Assembly: GCA_015832175.1 (NCBI GenBank)
Contig: WJXW01000001.1
Coordinates: 4,464,001 to 4,528,000 of the forward strand
Source: Paraphaeosphaeria minitans
Lineage: Eukaryota > Ascomycota > Dothideomycetes > Pleosporales > Didymosphaeriaceae
Direction: 5' to 3'
Length of the DNA: 64,000 bases
Below the pieces are notes generated by a model. The model searched no databases and was not told the DNA's origin. It saw nothing but the letters and a program-made list of their open reading frames with translations. The position numbers and the translations under genes are program-made. Positions 11,949-22,263 of the stretch are shown here, in pieces (the first letter of the stretch is position 1; every line of letters begins with the position of its first letter).

Positions 11949-13901
11949 ATGACTGCATCTCCATTAGACGAAAAGCAGGTACCCGCTACCCAAAACACGG
12001 ACTCGGACTCTTTCCAGATTTCTAAGCAGGAGCGACCGACGCACGGCTCCTATGAGAATCACCCGTTCAGCGAAAGAGTCACTGCGCAGTACTGGCGTGA
12101 GATATACGAGAAAGCCCAGTATGAAGGACGCCACCGGTTTGATCCGAACTACACTTGGACGGCAGAAGAAGAGAAGAAGCTCGTTCGCAAGGTAGCTGCC
12201 TCAACAGATCTGGGAGACGCGCAAGCTGACAACACCACCAGCTTGACTTCAGAATCACCCTGTGGGCCTGGATGATGTTTGTCTCACTGGACCTCAACCG
12301 GAAGAACATCAACCGAGCAATTTCGGATAACATGCTGAAGGATCTGGGTAAGTGAACAGCTCGTCTCTGTGGCAGGGGAGGGAGACTAACGATAGTTCAG
12401 CCATGAACACAAACGACTTCAACTACGGCCAGACTGTGCGTTGCCCCAGATCACGAATCGTAGCTTGGCTGAACCCGACCTAGATTTTTCTGGCAATGTT
12501 CCTATTCGCTGAGTTGCCTAGCGGGTTGATCAGCAAGAAAGTCGGAGCCGACAGGTGAGCGTTACCATACAAGACTCCTCTGAGTGCCCTCACTAGCAGT
12601 GCTAAGCATGTATTTCAGATGGATTCCCACTATAATCTGCGCATGGTCGATAGTCAGTGCTGCTCAGTGTGCTCTCACAAGCAAAGTACAGTACTTTGCC
12701 GTTCGTGCACTCCTGGGTCTGTTGATGGGTGGCTTCATTCCGTGAGTGATTCCGTGTTCGCCCTAAACAATTTACCTAAAGGCTTTCGCAGGGATATTGT
12801 CCTATGGCTCACATACTTCTTCAAGTCCAACGAGCTGCCGACTCGTTTAGCATGGTTCTGGACAGCCTTGAGCTTTTGCAATATCGTCGGATCGTTGATG
12901 GCTGCTGGAATTCTGCAAATGCGAGGGCTCCATGGTTGGGGTGGGTGGCAATATCTGTACGTGCAGCAATGCCTTCGCATGAACCTGGGCTGACCAACAC
13001 GAGATTTCTGATCGAGGGTATTCTAACGTTTGTCATCGGCGTCTTCTCCTACGTCCTCATGCCTGCTGGCGCCACTCAAACTGCAAGCTGGTTCCGCGGC
13101 AAGAACGGCTGGTTTTCCGAGCACGAAGAATATATCCTCGTCAACCGCATCCTGCGCGACGATCCATCCAAGGGCGACATGAACAACAGGACTGGCGTAA
13201 GCCCGCGGCTCCTGTGGAAGACCATCACCGACTGGGAACAGTGGCCGCTTTACCTCATCGGGTTGATGGCATACATCCCACCGTCGCCCCCGACCACGTA
13301 CCTATCCTACATCCTGCGCCAACTGGGCTTCAGCACCTTCCAGGCCAACATGCTGTTAATCCCGTCGCAGTTCCTCTTCGCCGTCCAACTCCTGTTCCTG
13401 ACGTGGGTCTCAAAAAAGCTCAAAGAAAGGGCCATCGTATCTAGTCTCTCTAACTTCTGGATTTTCCCCTGGCTCGTCGCGCTCGTTACGCTCCCCGCCG
13501 GCGCAAACCCCTGGGTGCGATACGCCCTCCTCAGCGGCCTCCTATCCTACCCTTACTGCCATGCCATCCTAGTCGGCTGGAACGCCACCAACTCCAACTC
13601 CGTGCGCACGCGTGCCATCTCGGCGGCGTTCTACAACATGTTTGTGCAATCGGGAAACATCATCGCGTCGAACATCTACCGTAACGACGACCAGCCGCTG
13701 TACCGTCGCGGCAACAAAATCTTGCTGGCTATTTGCAGCTTCAACCTGGTGCTGTTCTTCCTCGTCAAGGCGTTCTATATTTGGCGCAATAAGGTTAGAG
13801 ATGGGCAGTGGGATTCCATGACCAAAGAGGAGCAGGATAATTACATCGTTGGCACCAAGGATGAGGGGATGAAGAGGTTGGACTTTCGGTTCGTGCATTG
13901 A
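11949..13901 (+). CDS. MFS transporter, DAL5 (allantoate/pantothenate/vitamin anion) family
   Basis: Seven exons: 11949-12191, 12242-12347, 12401-12435, 12484-12554, 12619-12741, 12792-12956 and 13004-13901; all introns are 47-64 nt and GT-AG. The product is 546 residues. The family takes up small organic anions (allantoate, ureidosuccinate, pantothenate, nicotinate and similar) by proton symport at the plasma membrane. Features seen: an acidic soluble N-terminus ending EEEKKLVRK, then LDFRITLWAW at the first helix with SLDLNRKNI after it, the usual DAL5 layout in which helix 1 is followed by L-D-R-x-N-I. Helices continue through the ALLGLLMGGF and GLLSYPY segments. The C-terminus ends EEQDNYIVG, resembling the tail common in this family. 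Splicing was set by keeping the helices in frame; the exon 1/2 joint could instead use the nearby CAG at 12250, but that shifts the frame. Substrate unknown. Confidence 0.88.
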
Positions 13902-16318
13902 GCTTCGACATTGAAGGGTCGGAGGAATTGCGTCTGTGGCATTCATACTGCGGCCTCTTAGTGTATTTGACACCACTTAAGCCTGCAATATACTCGTTCC
14001 AACGATACTGCTAACGTGTTCCTTCCGTGTCCGCCTCCACCTAGCCTTGTAAGCTGCTTCCACATCACCCCACAAACAATAGCTATTCTCTATCGAGTCT
14101 CACTTCTGAACATGTTGAGTCAACCCTTGAACTCCGCTGTGTGTATCATGTCGACTAACCGACTTTCTTTTGTGCATCATCCTTCTCTCTGTACCTCTTC
14201 GCTGCTGCCCAGCAGAACTTTACTAAATAAATGTTGCTTTCGCCCTTGGCCGAGAGGGTGTGCACACGCCAAATTTACCAAGGCTGTCATATATCTTCTT
14301 ACACTATATCGAACAGAAACAGAAGCCAAGTAAATCTAGGACCACATACGTAAATGTGAATCTGTAGAACCAGAAAATGCACCGAGTACTCCCAGGGTCA
14401 TATATGCGATCTTACAGAGATACTTCATGCAAGAACTAGTGTTTACCACGCAGGGAGGAAACAATCATCGACAAGCTTGGATTAGAGCCTCAGCGGATAC
14501 AATAGAGCGACGCGTCTGAGGACTAATGATGGGGGGACGTACCCTCTGGTGTAGAGTAAAATCAATTCATTGCACATACTACACTGTGCGTCTTGCTGTA
14601 GTATTCCAGGGAATAGAATTGCGTGCATAATTTAAGAAGTTGCTGGTACTAGTGATTTATTGCGTGTTGCAACTAGGAACACATGCGTGAGGATGAGGTT
14701 GCTTTCTATATTGTCTAAGGTGTGATGTCGAGTTCGATGCTATAACCACTGAGTAATAACCATGGAGTAATATTTTAATCTTGTCTAATCCAACGGTTGC
14801 GCTTTTCGCGTTGCCGTAGACAGATCCCGCTCTTGTCTTGACATAGATGATTCCAGGGGGTTGTTCTTAATGCTGCTGTCGTGCCATTTGCTTATACATC
14901 GACTGAGGAACTGCATTATGCACATATGCTAGTGTCTGTGAGGGTTTACTTAGATTAGTTATGCTTTTCTTGTCCTCTTTGCGTTGGGCATAGATACAGT
15001 GGAGTCGCCACTGTGATATTATCCGAATCCATGCCCCAAGCCCTCTCATTTCCCAAACCAGATCCTGTGGTGTCATCAATGACCTTTTAAAGGGCCAGAG
15101 CGAAGACTATTGCACGCACGAGAGCTCTTCTGTAACAGTCAGGTTCCCGCTATAAAATGCCCTTGCCAGCGTGCAGAAGCCCTTGTTATCAATTGAAAGA
15201 CTTCCGCCAGCCGATACCGCCACCGAGTCCGCAACCAGCCCCATTACGATAGCGTCATCGGAATTCGCACCCTGACTAGGACACCACGGCATATGCTCCC
15301 ATTGAGTGACCTCACCTAAAAATGCAATCCGGGTTCCCCCCTATATACCTAGTCAGCTCTTCTCCCTCCTGCCCAGTTGCAGGCGAATACAAAACAACAA
15401 CGAGCCAGCCCAAGAGACGATCAGCATGACAACATCAAGTAGTCGCGTCCGCCTAGTGATGTCGTTTTAAAAGCGACTGCTTTTTGAAGTGGATTTGAGG
15501 GCATAGTGTACATGCAAGCAATTACGGCACTTGATGTAGTCTTGACTAATTACGAAAAGAAACTCTTTCCATATGACCGGATTGATATGTTTGATCTAGG
15601 GATGACTTAGAGTAGCATGTATACTAAGATTCTAGACGGAACACTGCATATTCGGCGGTCGATTTCGCTGAGGAAGACGTACATCCATGTCTCGCTGACA
15701 TGCCGTGCGTTGCTGATTTTGCTGGCGGGTAGACGTGGCAATCTACTCCAATTCTATTTAGACGTGGCGCACACAGGAGGGTGAAACATCGGTGATGGTA
15801 CATGATACCTAGATTCTGAACTCACACAGTATCCCAAGTCACTTCAGGATCAACTGTAAATGTCTGACGGGCAAAAGCCTCGGCGTACATGCCGTCTTCA
15901 CGTTCCCTCCTAGATGTGTCGGTTCTTTGAACACCGGCGAAGCAGGCTCCCACCCAATAAGCATGTACTCAAAGAAACTGGATTCACATTCATACTAATC
16001 TTACGGAAGCCAAAAAGGAAAATTGCAATACATAATGGCACACCATTATGCCTGATGCGATGGCCTCGGTAGCGTTGAACACCCTACTCCGAACCAAGCA
16101 AGGCAGTGTTGCCGTGAAAGAGTGTGATCTGTGGGTACCTTAACCAAGCCTTAACTCCCCTTGACCCGCGATGATATCCATTTGAACCGTAGAAACGCCA
16201 GGAAGTGGCGTTGAATGCCCAAGGGTAACTGATAGTACCAGTCAGGTATGCAGCTGGGTAGACCTTCAGTCTACCAGCATACCGTTTTAAGCCAATAACC
16301 ATTTCCAACCTGGCCAGC
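13902..16318. other. AT-richer intergenic region
   Basis: More than 2.4 kb without a supported full gene, and visibly richer in A+T than the flanking genes. One short frame at 15104-15292 on the minus strand looks protein-like and is listed separately. Both flanking genes point their 3' ends here, so no promoter is expected except for an undetected gene. Confidence 0.55.
15104..15292 (-). other. Possible short coding relic, unknown
   Basis: A 61-codon minus-strand frame translates to a sequence with secreted-protein character: two Cys near the end (GFCTLARA and LSCVQ), an N-linked site (NLTV) and alternating Ser/Val segments. It has no signal peptide or upstream extension that I can splice to it. 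I do not recognise it. It may be the last exon of a decayed secreted-protein gene, or chance. Confidence 0.2.
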
Positions 16319-19300
16319 TCACGGGAAGCTTTCGTCGGCGGACTCCAGAATATCGTACTCTTCGTCAGTCATGAAGCCATTCTCCTCGTCGGAAATGAGG
16401 TCAACGCTCTCAGCATCCTCGAAGAAGTCTTCGTCGGAAACAGTAGCAGTGGTGACGCTAGCAGGACGAGGAGAATCCGGGTGAACGGTCACAGCCTCGT
16501 GGGTGCTGGAGGCAGGTGACTCTTTGTCAAGTTGGGGGAAGATCATGCCCGATGAGTGGAGCGCGACCTCCTTCTCCACGGCCTTCTCTGCGGGAAGCTC
16601 AGCAGTCTCAGCCTTGATGGCCATCTCGGGGACCTTTTCAAGCGCCAGGCCAGCCTTCATGCGAAGAGCAAGCTCCTGTTGCCTACGACGAGCCTCCATA
16701 ACACGCTCGACGGCAGCCTTGCGAACCTTTTGGATTCGAAGCAGACGTTCTGCCTCAATATTGGAAAGAGCCTCCCTCTCGCTCAACTCGCTCATCTTCT
16801 GGTGGGTTTGCTCCAAACGCCTAAGAGCCTTTTGTTGAAGGGCCTGACCAAGAACAGGCGAGGTGGAAGGCTCAGCCTCAACTGGAAGTTGCGCAAGCGG
16901 AGAGGCGGGAGCCGGCGGGCTGGTTACCTGAATGTCGCACCAGAGACGGTGACCGAACGGCATGCCCTCGGCGGTCTTGAGACGCCAGTATGAGATGGCG
17001 GTGCCTTCACGGACGGGCGCCTTGAGAATGATGCGGAAGGCGACTTCCTCACCGGGAGCCACAGAGCGGCCGATGACGTTACTCTCGCTTGCCTCTGCAA
17101 GCTCGCTCTGGCTCAATGCGCGAGTGTTGTTAAGGTCGAGCATGTTGTCGCCGCCAACGTGACGAACGCTGCAACCCGCCGGCCAAGAGTTGGGTCCAGG
17201 GTTGCGGAGTGTCCACACCTGCACGAACTGAAACCCGGAGCAGACCTTGGTGCCATCCGCGATAGCGTCACGAACAAAGTGAGCATCGAATTCAGCTGAA
17301 GCCTTGGCATCCTTCTCGATCTCCTTGACGGGTACGGGAACACTCACGGGGACCTTCTCCAGGATGGGCTCAGACAGGAGATCACGGATCTCAATCTTGT
17401 CCTTCGTCGTCTTGGGCTGAGGCTCCTCGGTCGGCTTCACATCAACGATTGTTTGGACCTGGGTAGCAGCATTGGAAGGAGAGGCAGGGACAGCCTCGGA
17501 GGAGAATGACTGCCTAGAGTCCTCGCGGTCGCCAACCCGAGTGATTGACTTGCTGTCCTTATCCTCGTTCAGGGTGGTGACGTTAACGCTGCGTACAGGA
17601 CGCTTGAACTTGAGCAGGGGATGGGTCTGGTTGTGCCTGTTGGAGGGGTGGGCCTCGCAGTTGGCGCAGAAGTCGGTGTCGTGGCAGATGGCGCACTTGT
17701 ACCGAATGCCTTCAATATGTGATATGCCCTCCTTATCCTTGCAAAGCGGACCATCGCAGTAAATGCCGTAGTGGCGGTTGCCGCTGCTCACTGGCTCGGC
17801 CAAAGGCTCATAGATGGGCACGAAGCGGTGCGCAGGGTGGATAAACTTGGCGCTCTTGATGCACTCAGAGCAAAAGTCCCAATCGGGGCAGTTCAAGCAC
17901 TTGTGGCGCACGCCGTAAATGAACTTCTCGCAGCCATCACAGACGGCAGAGTGGCGGACATTGCGGCCAGCATTGCACAAGAAGTCGGCAAGAGCGGGCA
18001 TAGAAGTCTGCTCAGTGGCGGCCTTGAAAGCATGACCAGGGTGGTGGCCGTGCTTGTTGTCGATGTGGCATTGCATGCAAAGGTCGTAATCGTCGCATAC
18101 GGTGCACGTAACGAACTCGCGCTCGTGAAGGACTGAGAATATTAGACCTGGGCGTCGGTGCACAGGGTTTGCCGACTTACTCTGAACGCAGCAGTTGCAA
18201 GTTCGGGTAGGCTCCTCAGCCTCCTGCTTCTGAACGACTTCGGGCACAGACTGCTTCTCCTCGGTGAAAGCTCCTGGAATCTCGTGCTCTGCCTGAGGCT
18301 TTTTAGGAGTCAGGCGCTCGGTGTTGCTGTTGACAACACTTCCGTTCTTGACAAATCGCTTGACCATCCAGTGGCCAGAGCCGGGGCAGTGGATGCCAGA
18401 TTCTACGCAGGATGGGCACAGGTCGTAGTCCCCGTGGTCGCAGATGCTGCAGTGGTAGTGCTCATCTTCCATGGCAATGTTGCAGTTATTGCAGTAAACA
18501 ACCCAGGAGGTCTGCACGGTCTCCATCTTGGGGCGGAAGGCCAAGTCAGCATTGCGCGAGCCAGCTGCAAGGCTGCTGAAGAAGCCTAGATGCGTGTTTA
18601 GTACTTGATTCCACTGCCCGACGAATGAATCTTGAGCCTTACTCTGACGAGCGCTAAGCTGGGTAGCCGTGGTAGCCGTGAAGGAATGAGGCACAGGTGC
18701 CTCGGCCTCGATTTCGGCGTCAGCCACCAGCGGAGAAACGGGGCTGGTCTGAGCGGGCATCGGCTGCGATGAAGTACAGAAGAGAGTGCTCGAGCGAGCG
18801 ATGAGTGGCGGGGGTAGTGTGGCCTCAGCACGCGGAGGTGACAGGGTTTCGGCGCTCATGCGGTGAAGCGAGCTGGGCGGAGTGGACAGCGGCTGCTGCA
18901 CTGGGGCAGACGGAGGAGCGGGAGCGAGCTCGTTCTCCTGGCCTGGGATGGTGGCGCGCAGACGCAGCTTAAGCTTCGCCTTCGCAGCGCGGAAGAGCGT
19001 CTTGTAGACCTGGGGCTTGTTGGCGTCAAGGGTGACGTAGGCGCCAGCGCTGTCGGAGTAGCGCTCGAAGATGACTTGCTGGCCCGGAGGAACCTGCAGG
19101 AGATGGCGAAGCTGCGCAGGGAGCCAAGTCAGTATACTTCTCGTTGTGGTGAAGATGCATGGAGCTGTCTGTAAGTTCGGCGGGTCGCACGGCCAGGCTG
19201 CCGATGGCCCGGCCGAGCAGCAGCAGCAGCAGCAGCAACAGAATCATCACGGCGCACCTTTTCAGGAAAGACATTTGCGCCGAGATCACGCAGCGGGACC

Positions 19301-19380
19301 TTGAAGCGGCGGTTGGTGGCGTGGACCTGAATTTTGACCACGATCAGCGTATCCAGCGTCACCGGGACGTTGGTCGCCAT
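16319..19380 (-). CDS. NBR1: NBR1-type selective autophagy receptor (PB1, four ZZ fingers, FW domain)
   Basis: Minus-strand exons: 19380-19258, 19111-18643, 18585-18181 and 18132-16319; introns 146, 57 and 48 nt; 936 residues. Domains in order: PB1-like region (about 12-93), a linker, four ZZ-type zinc fingers (about 225-505, e.g. CNNC...CSICDHGDYDLCPSC and CDGC...CLNCPDWDFCSEC), the Ig-like FW (four-tryptophan, NBR1-specific) domain (about 628-735, VWTLRNPGP...WPAG...WRL...LWCDI), a basic/acidic coiled segment, and an acidic tail. The tail holds DEEYDIL, a good match to an Atg8-interacting motif (core YDIL at about 925). NBR1 homologues deliver cargo such as vacuolar hydrolases, ubiquitinated material or peroxisomes to Atg8-coated membranes. 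No UBA domain is seen, as in other fungal NBR1 proteins. The 57-nt intron is inferred from its TACTAAAC branch site and GTAAGG donor; it has no in-frame stop and could be exon. Confidence 0.88.
19217..19237. repeat. (CAG)n microsatellite inside the first NBR1 intron
   Basis: About seven CAG units (CTG on the transcribed strand) lie within the 146-nt first intron of the NBR1 gene. Reading through would give a poly-Ala, poly-Leu or poly-Cys frame, which accounts for the short repetitive frames there. Confidence 0.85.
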
Positions 19381-19994
19381 GGCGGGCAGCTGGGAATCAG
19401 GCTGGCAGCGACGGAACGCTCAGCAGGCGGGGAGAATAGGTGAGGAGAGAATGCTGCAGCTCGTCGTGTTGGCGAGCACACGGAAGAAGCGCTGTTGAGA
19501 TGTTGGCACGGAGGGACCCAAGGATGGACGGTGTCAGGAAAGCGGGCGGAGGGGGGCGATGGGGAGTTGATGAGGTTCACTGGAGTAGCCACAGCTGCCT
19601 GGTCGCGCGCTAGAGCGATAGTGGACTGCGGGGACGTGCTGAGATGCTCTCACGCGACGCAGCCTGCGAACTGCGTCGTAAGCCCAAGCAGGCAGCTCAG
19701 TCAACAATCAGTCAACAGGGAACGAGAAAAGAAAACGGTGAAGCTGGAAAGCAACACTGCCTGGTCTGCCTCTGGCCTGCCCTTCACCAGAGTTGTGCTG
19801 ATGCCAGACGCCGGACGAGCAGCTGCGCGTGAGGCAATTCGGACAGGCGTGTAACGTGCTATGCAATACAGCAATGAGGGCGGTTGCCTCCGTGACGCGA
19901 GCCCAACAACAGGACGCACGGTGGACGGTGCCAGTATGTTCAGCATACAGGCAGTTGAAGCAGCCATGTACCCATGAGCTGTCTGCCATGGCGG

Positions 19995-20252
19995 GCTGTA
20001 CATTAGATAGACTGTAGCGAATATGGGATTGCACATTGGACAGACTGTAGCGAACATGGGACTGTACATTAGGTAGATAGACTCGGCGAATATGGGACTG
20101 TACATTAGGTAGATAGACTCGGCGAATATGGGACTGTACATTTTAAAGACTCGGCGAATATGGGGCTGTACATTAGATAGACTCCAGCGAATATGGGATT
20201 GCACATTAGATAGACTGTAGCGAACATTGGGCTGTACAGTAGATAGACTCTA
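19995..20252. repeat. Minisatellite, about 31-38-bp unit, seven or eight copies
   Basis: Degenerate head-to-tail units of the type ctgtacattagatagact + gtagcgaatatggga. Two central copies carry a 4-bp gtag insertion, and one has lost part of the unit. The units are contiguous and vary, unlike spaced CRISPR repeats, and the setting is eukaryotic. Confidence 0.9.
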
Positions 20253-20278
20253 GATACCTAGCGTACAGAACAACTTCA

Positions 20279-20287
20279 GCTGCAACT

Positions 20288-20328
<41 letters not shown>

Positions 20329-20343
20329 TGCAACTGCAACTGT
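20279..20343. repeat. Hexanucleotide microsatellite (caacgg / caactg)
   Basis: About eleven 6-bp units: an inner block of caacgg flanked on both sides by caactg copies, a symmetrical variant arrangement suggesting expansion of a point-mutated unit from the middle. Confidence 0.92.
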
Positions 20344-20896
20344 TGGTGCTAGGCTCAGACACCGGAACCCCATCGTCAGGTGACTTGCAGACCCAATCTA
20401 GGTACAGACCCAATCTACAGACAGACACTGGGCGCAAAGCGGACATTGACCCCATAACCAATAAATTCCGTACCACGTCTCGTGCTTCCCTCGGACAATA
20501 CCAATGACGAGCTGACAAATGGCGTCAAGACGGTTGGCGGTTGAGCTGCCCAGTACCAAGGTCTCCATAGCTAGGGGCAGTGAAGTGTACCGGTATCCTG
20601 CGTGGACTTGCAACTTGCAACTGCAACCCAACTTCTAAGTTCATCTTGCCTACAAGCCGTTCTCAATTTGCTTGAACAGTCATCCACAGGCTTCGCACCA
20701 CCCGGCACGAGCAACGCGCCCTCAGAGTGAGGCTGCCTGAGGTCGGTCAACGACCCCGTGCCTGCCAAGCCAGACCTCGGCTTATCGATTGCACTAGCGT
20801 GCTCTAGCGCGGCCCAGTTTATTTTCCACACCAACTTTGCTGCATTGCTGCAAATCTTCGAGACGTGCTACTCCACCACGCCTAGCCCCCGCAACC

Positions 20897-22198
20897 ATGT
20901 CCTCCGACCCAGAAATGCAGTCTGGCTCTGAAGCTGAGGCGGTCATTGTGCCCAAGAAGGAAAAGCGCCAGAAGAAGGACAAGAAAGAGAAGAAGCGCAA
21001 AGTAGAGGAAGAGCAAGACGTGAGGGAAAAGGAAGACGAAGACGACGCGCAGACGGACGAAAAGCCCTCCAAAAAGCGCAAACGCGAGGTCCTCCCCTCC
21101 GAAATCGAAATCGACATCACCGCCCCGGAACCCGCCTCCAAAAAAGCCGCCCGCGAAGCCAAACGCAAGGCCAAAAAAGCAAAGACCGCACCCACCCCCT
21201 CCACCACCACCGACCGCGCCGCCGCCGACGCCCCAGCAACAACCGCAGAAACCGCAGAAGCCAAGCGCTCCGACTTCAGCGTCTGGATCGGCAACCTCCC
21301 CTGGTCCGCCACCAAAGAAACGCTCCGCACCTTCCTCACAGAGAACACAGAGATCAAGGACGACGAAATCACTCGCATACACATGCCCGCGCCCAAGGCC
21401 CCGCCCCGGCCCAACTGGACCGACGCGAAGCCCACGAACAAGGGCTTCGCCTACGTCGACTTCGCCACGGAGCTCGCCATGTACTCGGCCATCGCGCTCA
21501 CGGAAACACGCATGGACCGGCGCCCGCTGCTCATCAAGAACTCGAAGAACTTCGAGGGCCGGCCCGACAAGCCCAAGGAGGACCAGCATGACAGGGACAC
21601 CACCCTGCGCGGCGGCAAGGAGGCCAAGGCGCCCAGCAAGAAGATTTTCGTCGGCAACCTGGGTTTCGAGACGAGCAAGGAGGATCTGGAGGCCCACTTT
21701 GGGCAGTGCGGTGCGGTTGAGAATATCCACATGGCCACGTTCGAGGACACGGGCAAGTGCAAGGGTTTCGCGTGGGTCACGTTCGAGGAGCTCGATGCTG
21801 CTTCCGCCGCGGTGAAGGGGTTCGTATATCAGAAAGACCCCGACGCCAAGAAGTCGAAGGCCAACGATGAGGGGGAAGGCGAGGGAGACAAGTCCAAGAA
21901 GCGAAAATTCAGGCTCAACAAGCTCCTGGGCCGCGACCTGCGCTGCGAATTTGCAGAGGACGGTACCACGCGGTACCAGAAGCGCTATGGAAAGAAGCCC
22001 GACGACGGTGCCAGTGGAGGCGAGGGCAGGGGCTTCGGACGGCCGCAAAGAGGCGGGAAGCCGTTCAACCCCAGGAACAACTTCGGGGAGCGCAAGGTCG
22101 ATCCCCGAACGATTGCGCCCGGGTCAGCTCACATGAACGCCCCCAGGGCTTCTGCTGCCATTGTGAAGAGCGAGGGAAAGAAGACGACTTTCGATTGA
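20897..22198 (+). CDS. nop13: Nop13-like nucleolar RNA-binding protein, two RRMs
   Basis: Single exon, 433 residues. The first 125 residues are highly charged (Lys/Glu/Asp blocks such as KKDKKEKKRK), resembling a bipartite nucleolar-localisation region. RRM1 (about 127-228) starts FSVWIGNLPW (RNP2) and reads NKGFAYVDF (RNP1), with a long insertion between them. RRM2 (about 249-350) starts KKIFVGNLGF and reads CKGFAWVTF. The C-terminus is Gly/Arg-rich. This order and the split RRM1 match fungal Nop13, a protein of nucleolar pre-60S particles. The chosen ATG has the context caaccATG; an in-frame ATG at 20837 would add 20 residues with no domain character. A 388-codon open frame on the opposite strand is a by-product of the codon bias. 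A different RRM protein such as Nop12 is possible but less likely. Confidence 0.82.
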   Translation: MSSDPEMQSGSEAEAVIVPKKEKRQKKDKKEKKRKVEEEQDVREKEDEDDAQTDEKPSKKRKREVLPSEIEIDITAPEPASKKAAREAKRKAKKAKTAPTPSTTTDRAAADAPATTAETAEAKRSDFSVWIGNLPWSATKETLRTFLTENTEIKDDEITRIHMPAPKAPPRPNWTDAKPTNKGFAYVDFATELAMYSAIALTETRMDRRPLLIKNSKNFEGRPDKPKEDQHDRDTTLRGGKEAKAPSKKIFVGNLGFETSKEDLEAHFGQCGAVENIHMATFEDTGKCKGFAWVTFEELDAASAAVKGFVYQKDPDAKKSKANDEGEGEGDKSKKRKFRLNKLLGRDLRCEFAEDGTTRYQKRYGKKPDDGASGGEGRGFGRPQRGGKPFNPRNNFGERKVDPRTIAPGSAHMNAPRASAAIVKSEGKKTTFD

Positions 22199-22263
22199 GA
22201 CCATCACCGCTCGTCGCAAAAGTTCTGCTTCAAGATACCCATGTAGCACAATGTATCAGGTCC

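Larger units (their letters stand above)
19381..20896. other. Divergent intergenic region with two tandem-repeat arrays
   Basis: Lies between the divergently transcribed NBR1 and Nop13-like genes, so both promoters must be here. No supported gene. Two arrays (19995-20252 and 20279-20343) occupy the middle. The sequence just before 20897 is C-rich and ends in caaccATG, a good fungal start context. Confidence 0.6.

Noticed and set aside
13569..13976. 135-codon minus-strand frame under the MFS C-terminus
   Set aside because: Shadow of the permease exon 7, which carries the transmembrane helices.
14016..14333. 105-codon + frame after the MFS gene
   Set aside because: Starts in the presumed 3' UTR and has no recognisable character.
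19995..20252. Repeats resembling a CRISPR array
   Set aside because: The units are contiguous and vary in length and sequence, with no unique spacers or cas genes, and the genome is eukaryotic.
20882..22048. 388-codon frame antisense to the Nop13-like gene
   Set aside because: A Gly/Leu/Val-rich shadow created by the Lys/Glu codon bias of the real gene; the sense strand has two RRMs.
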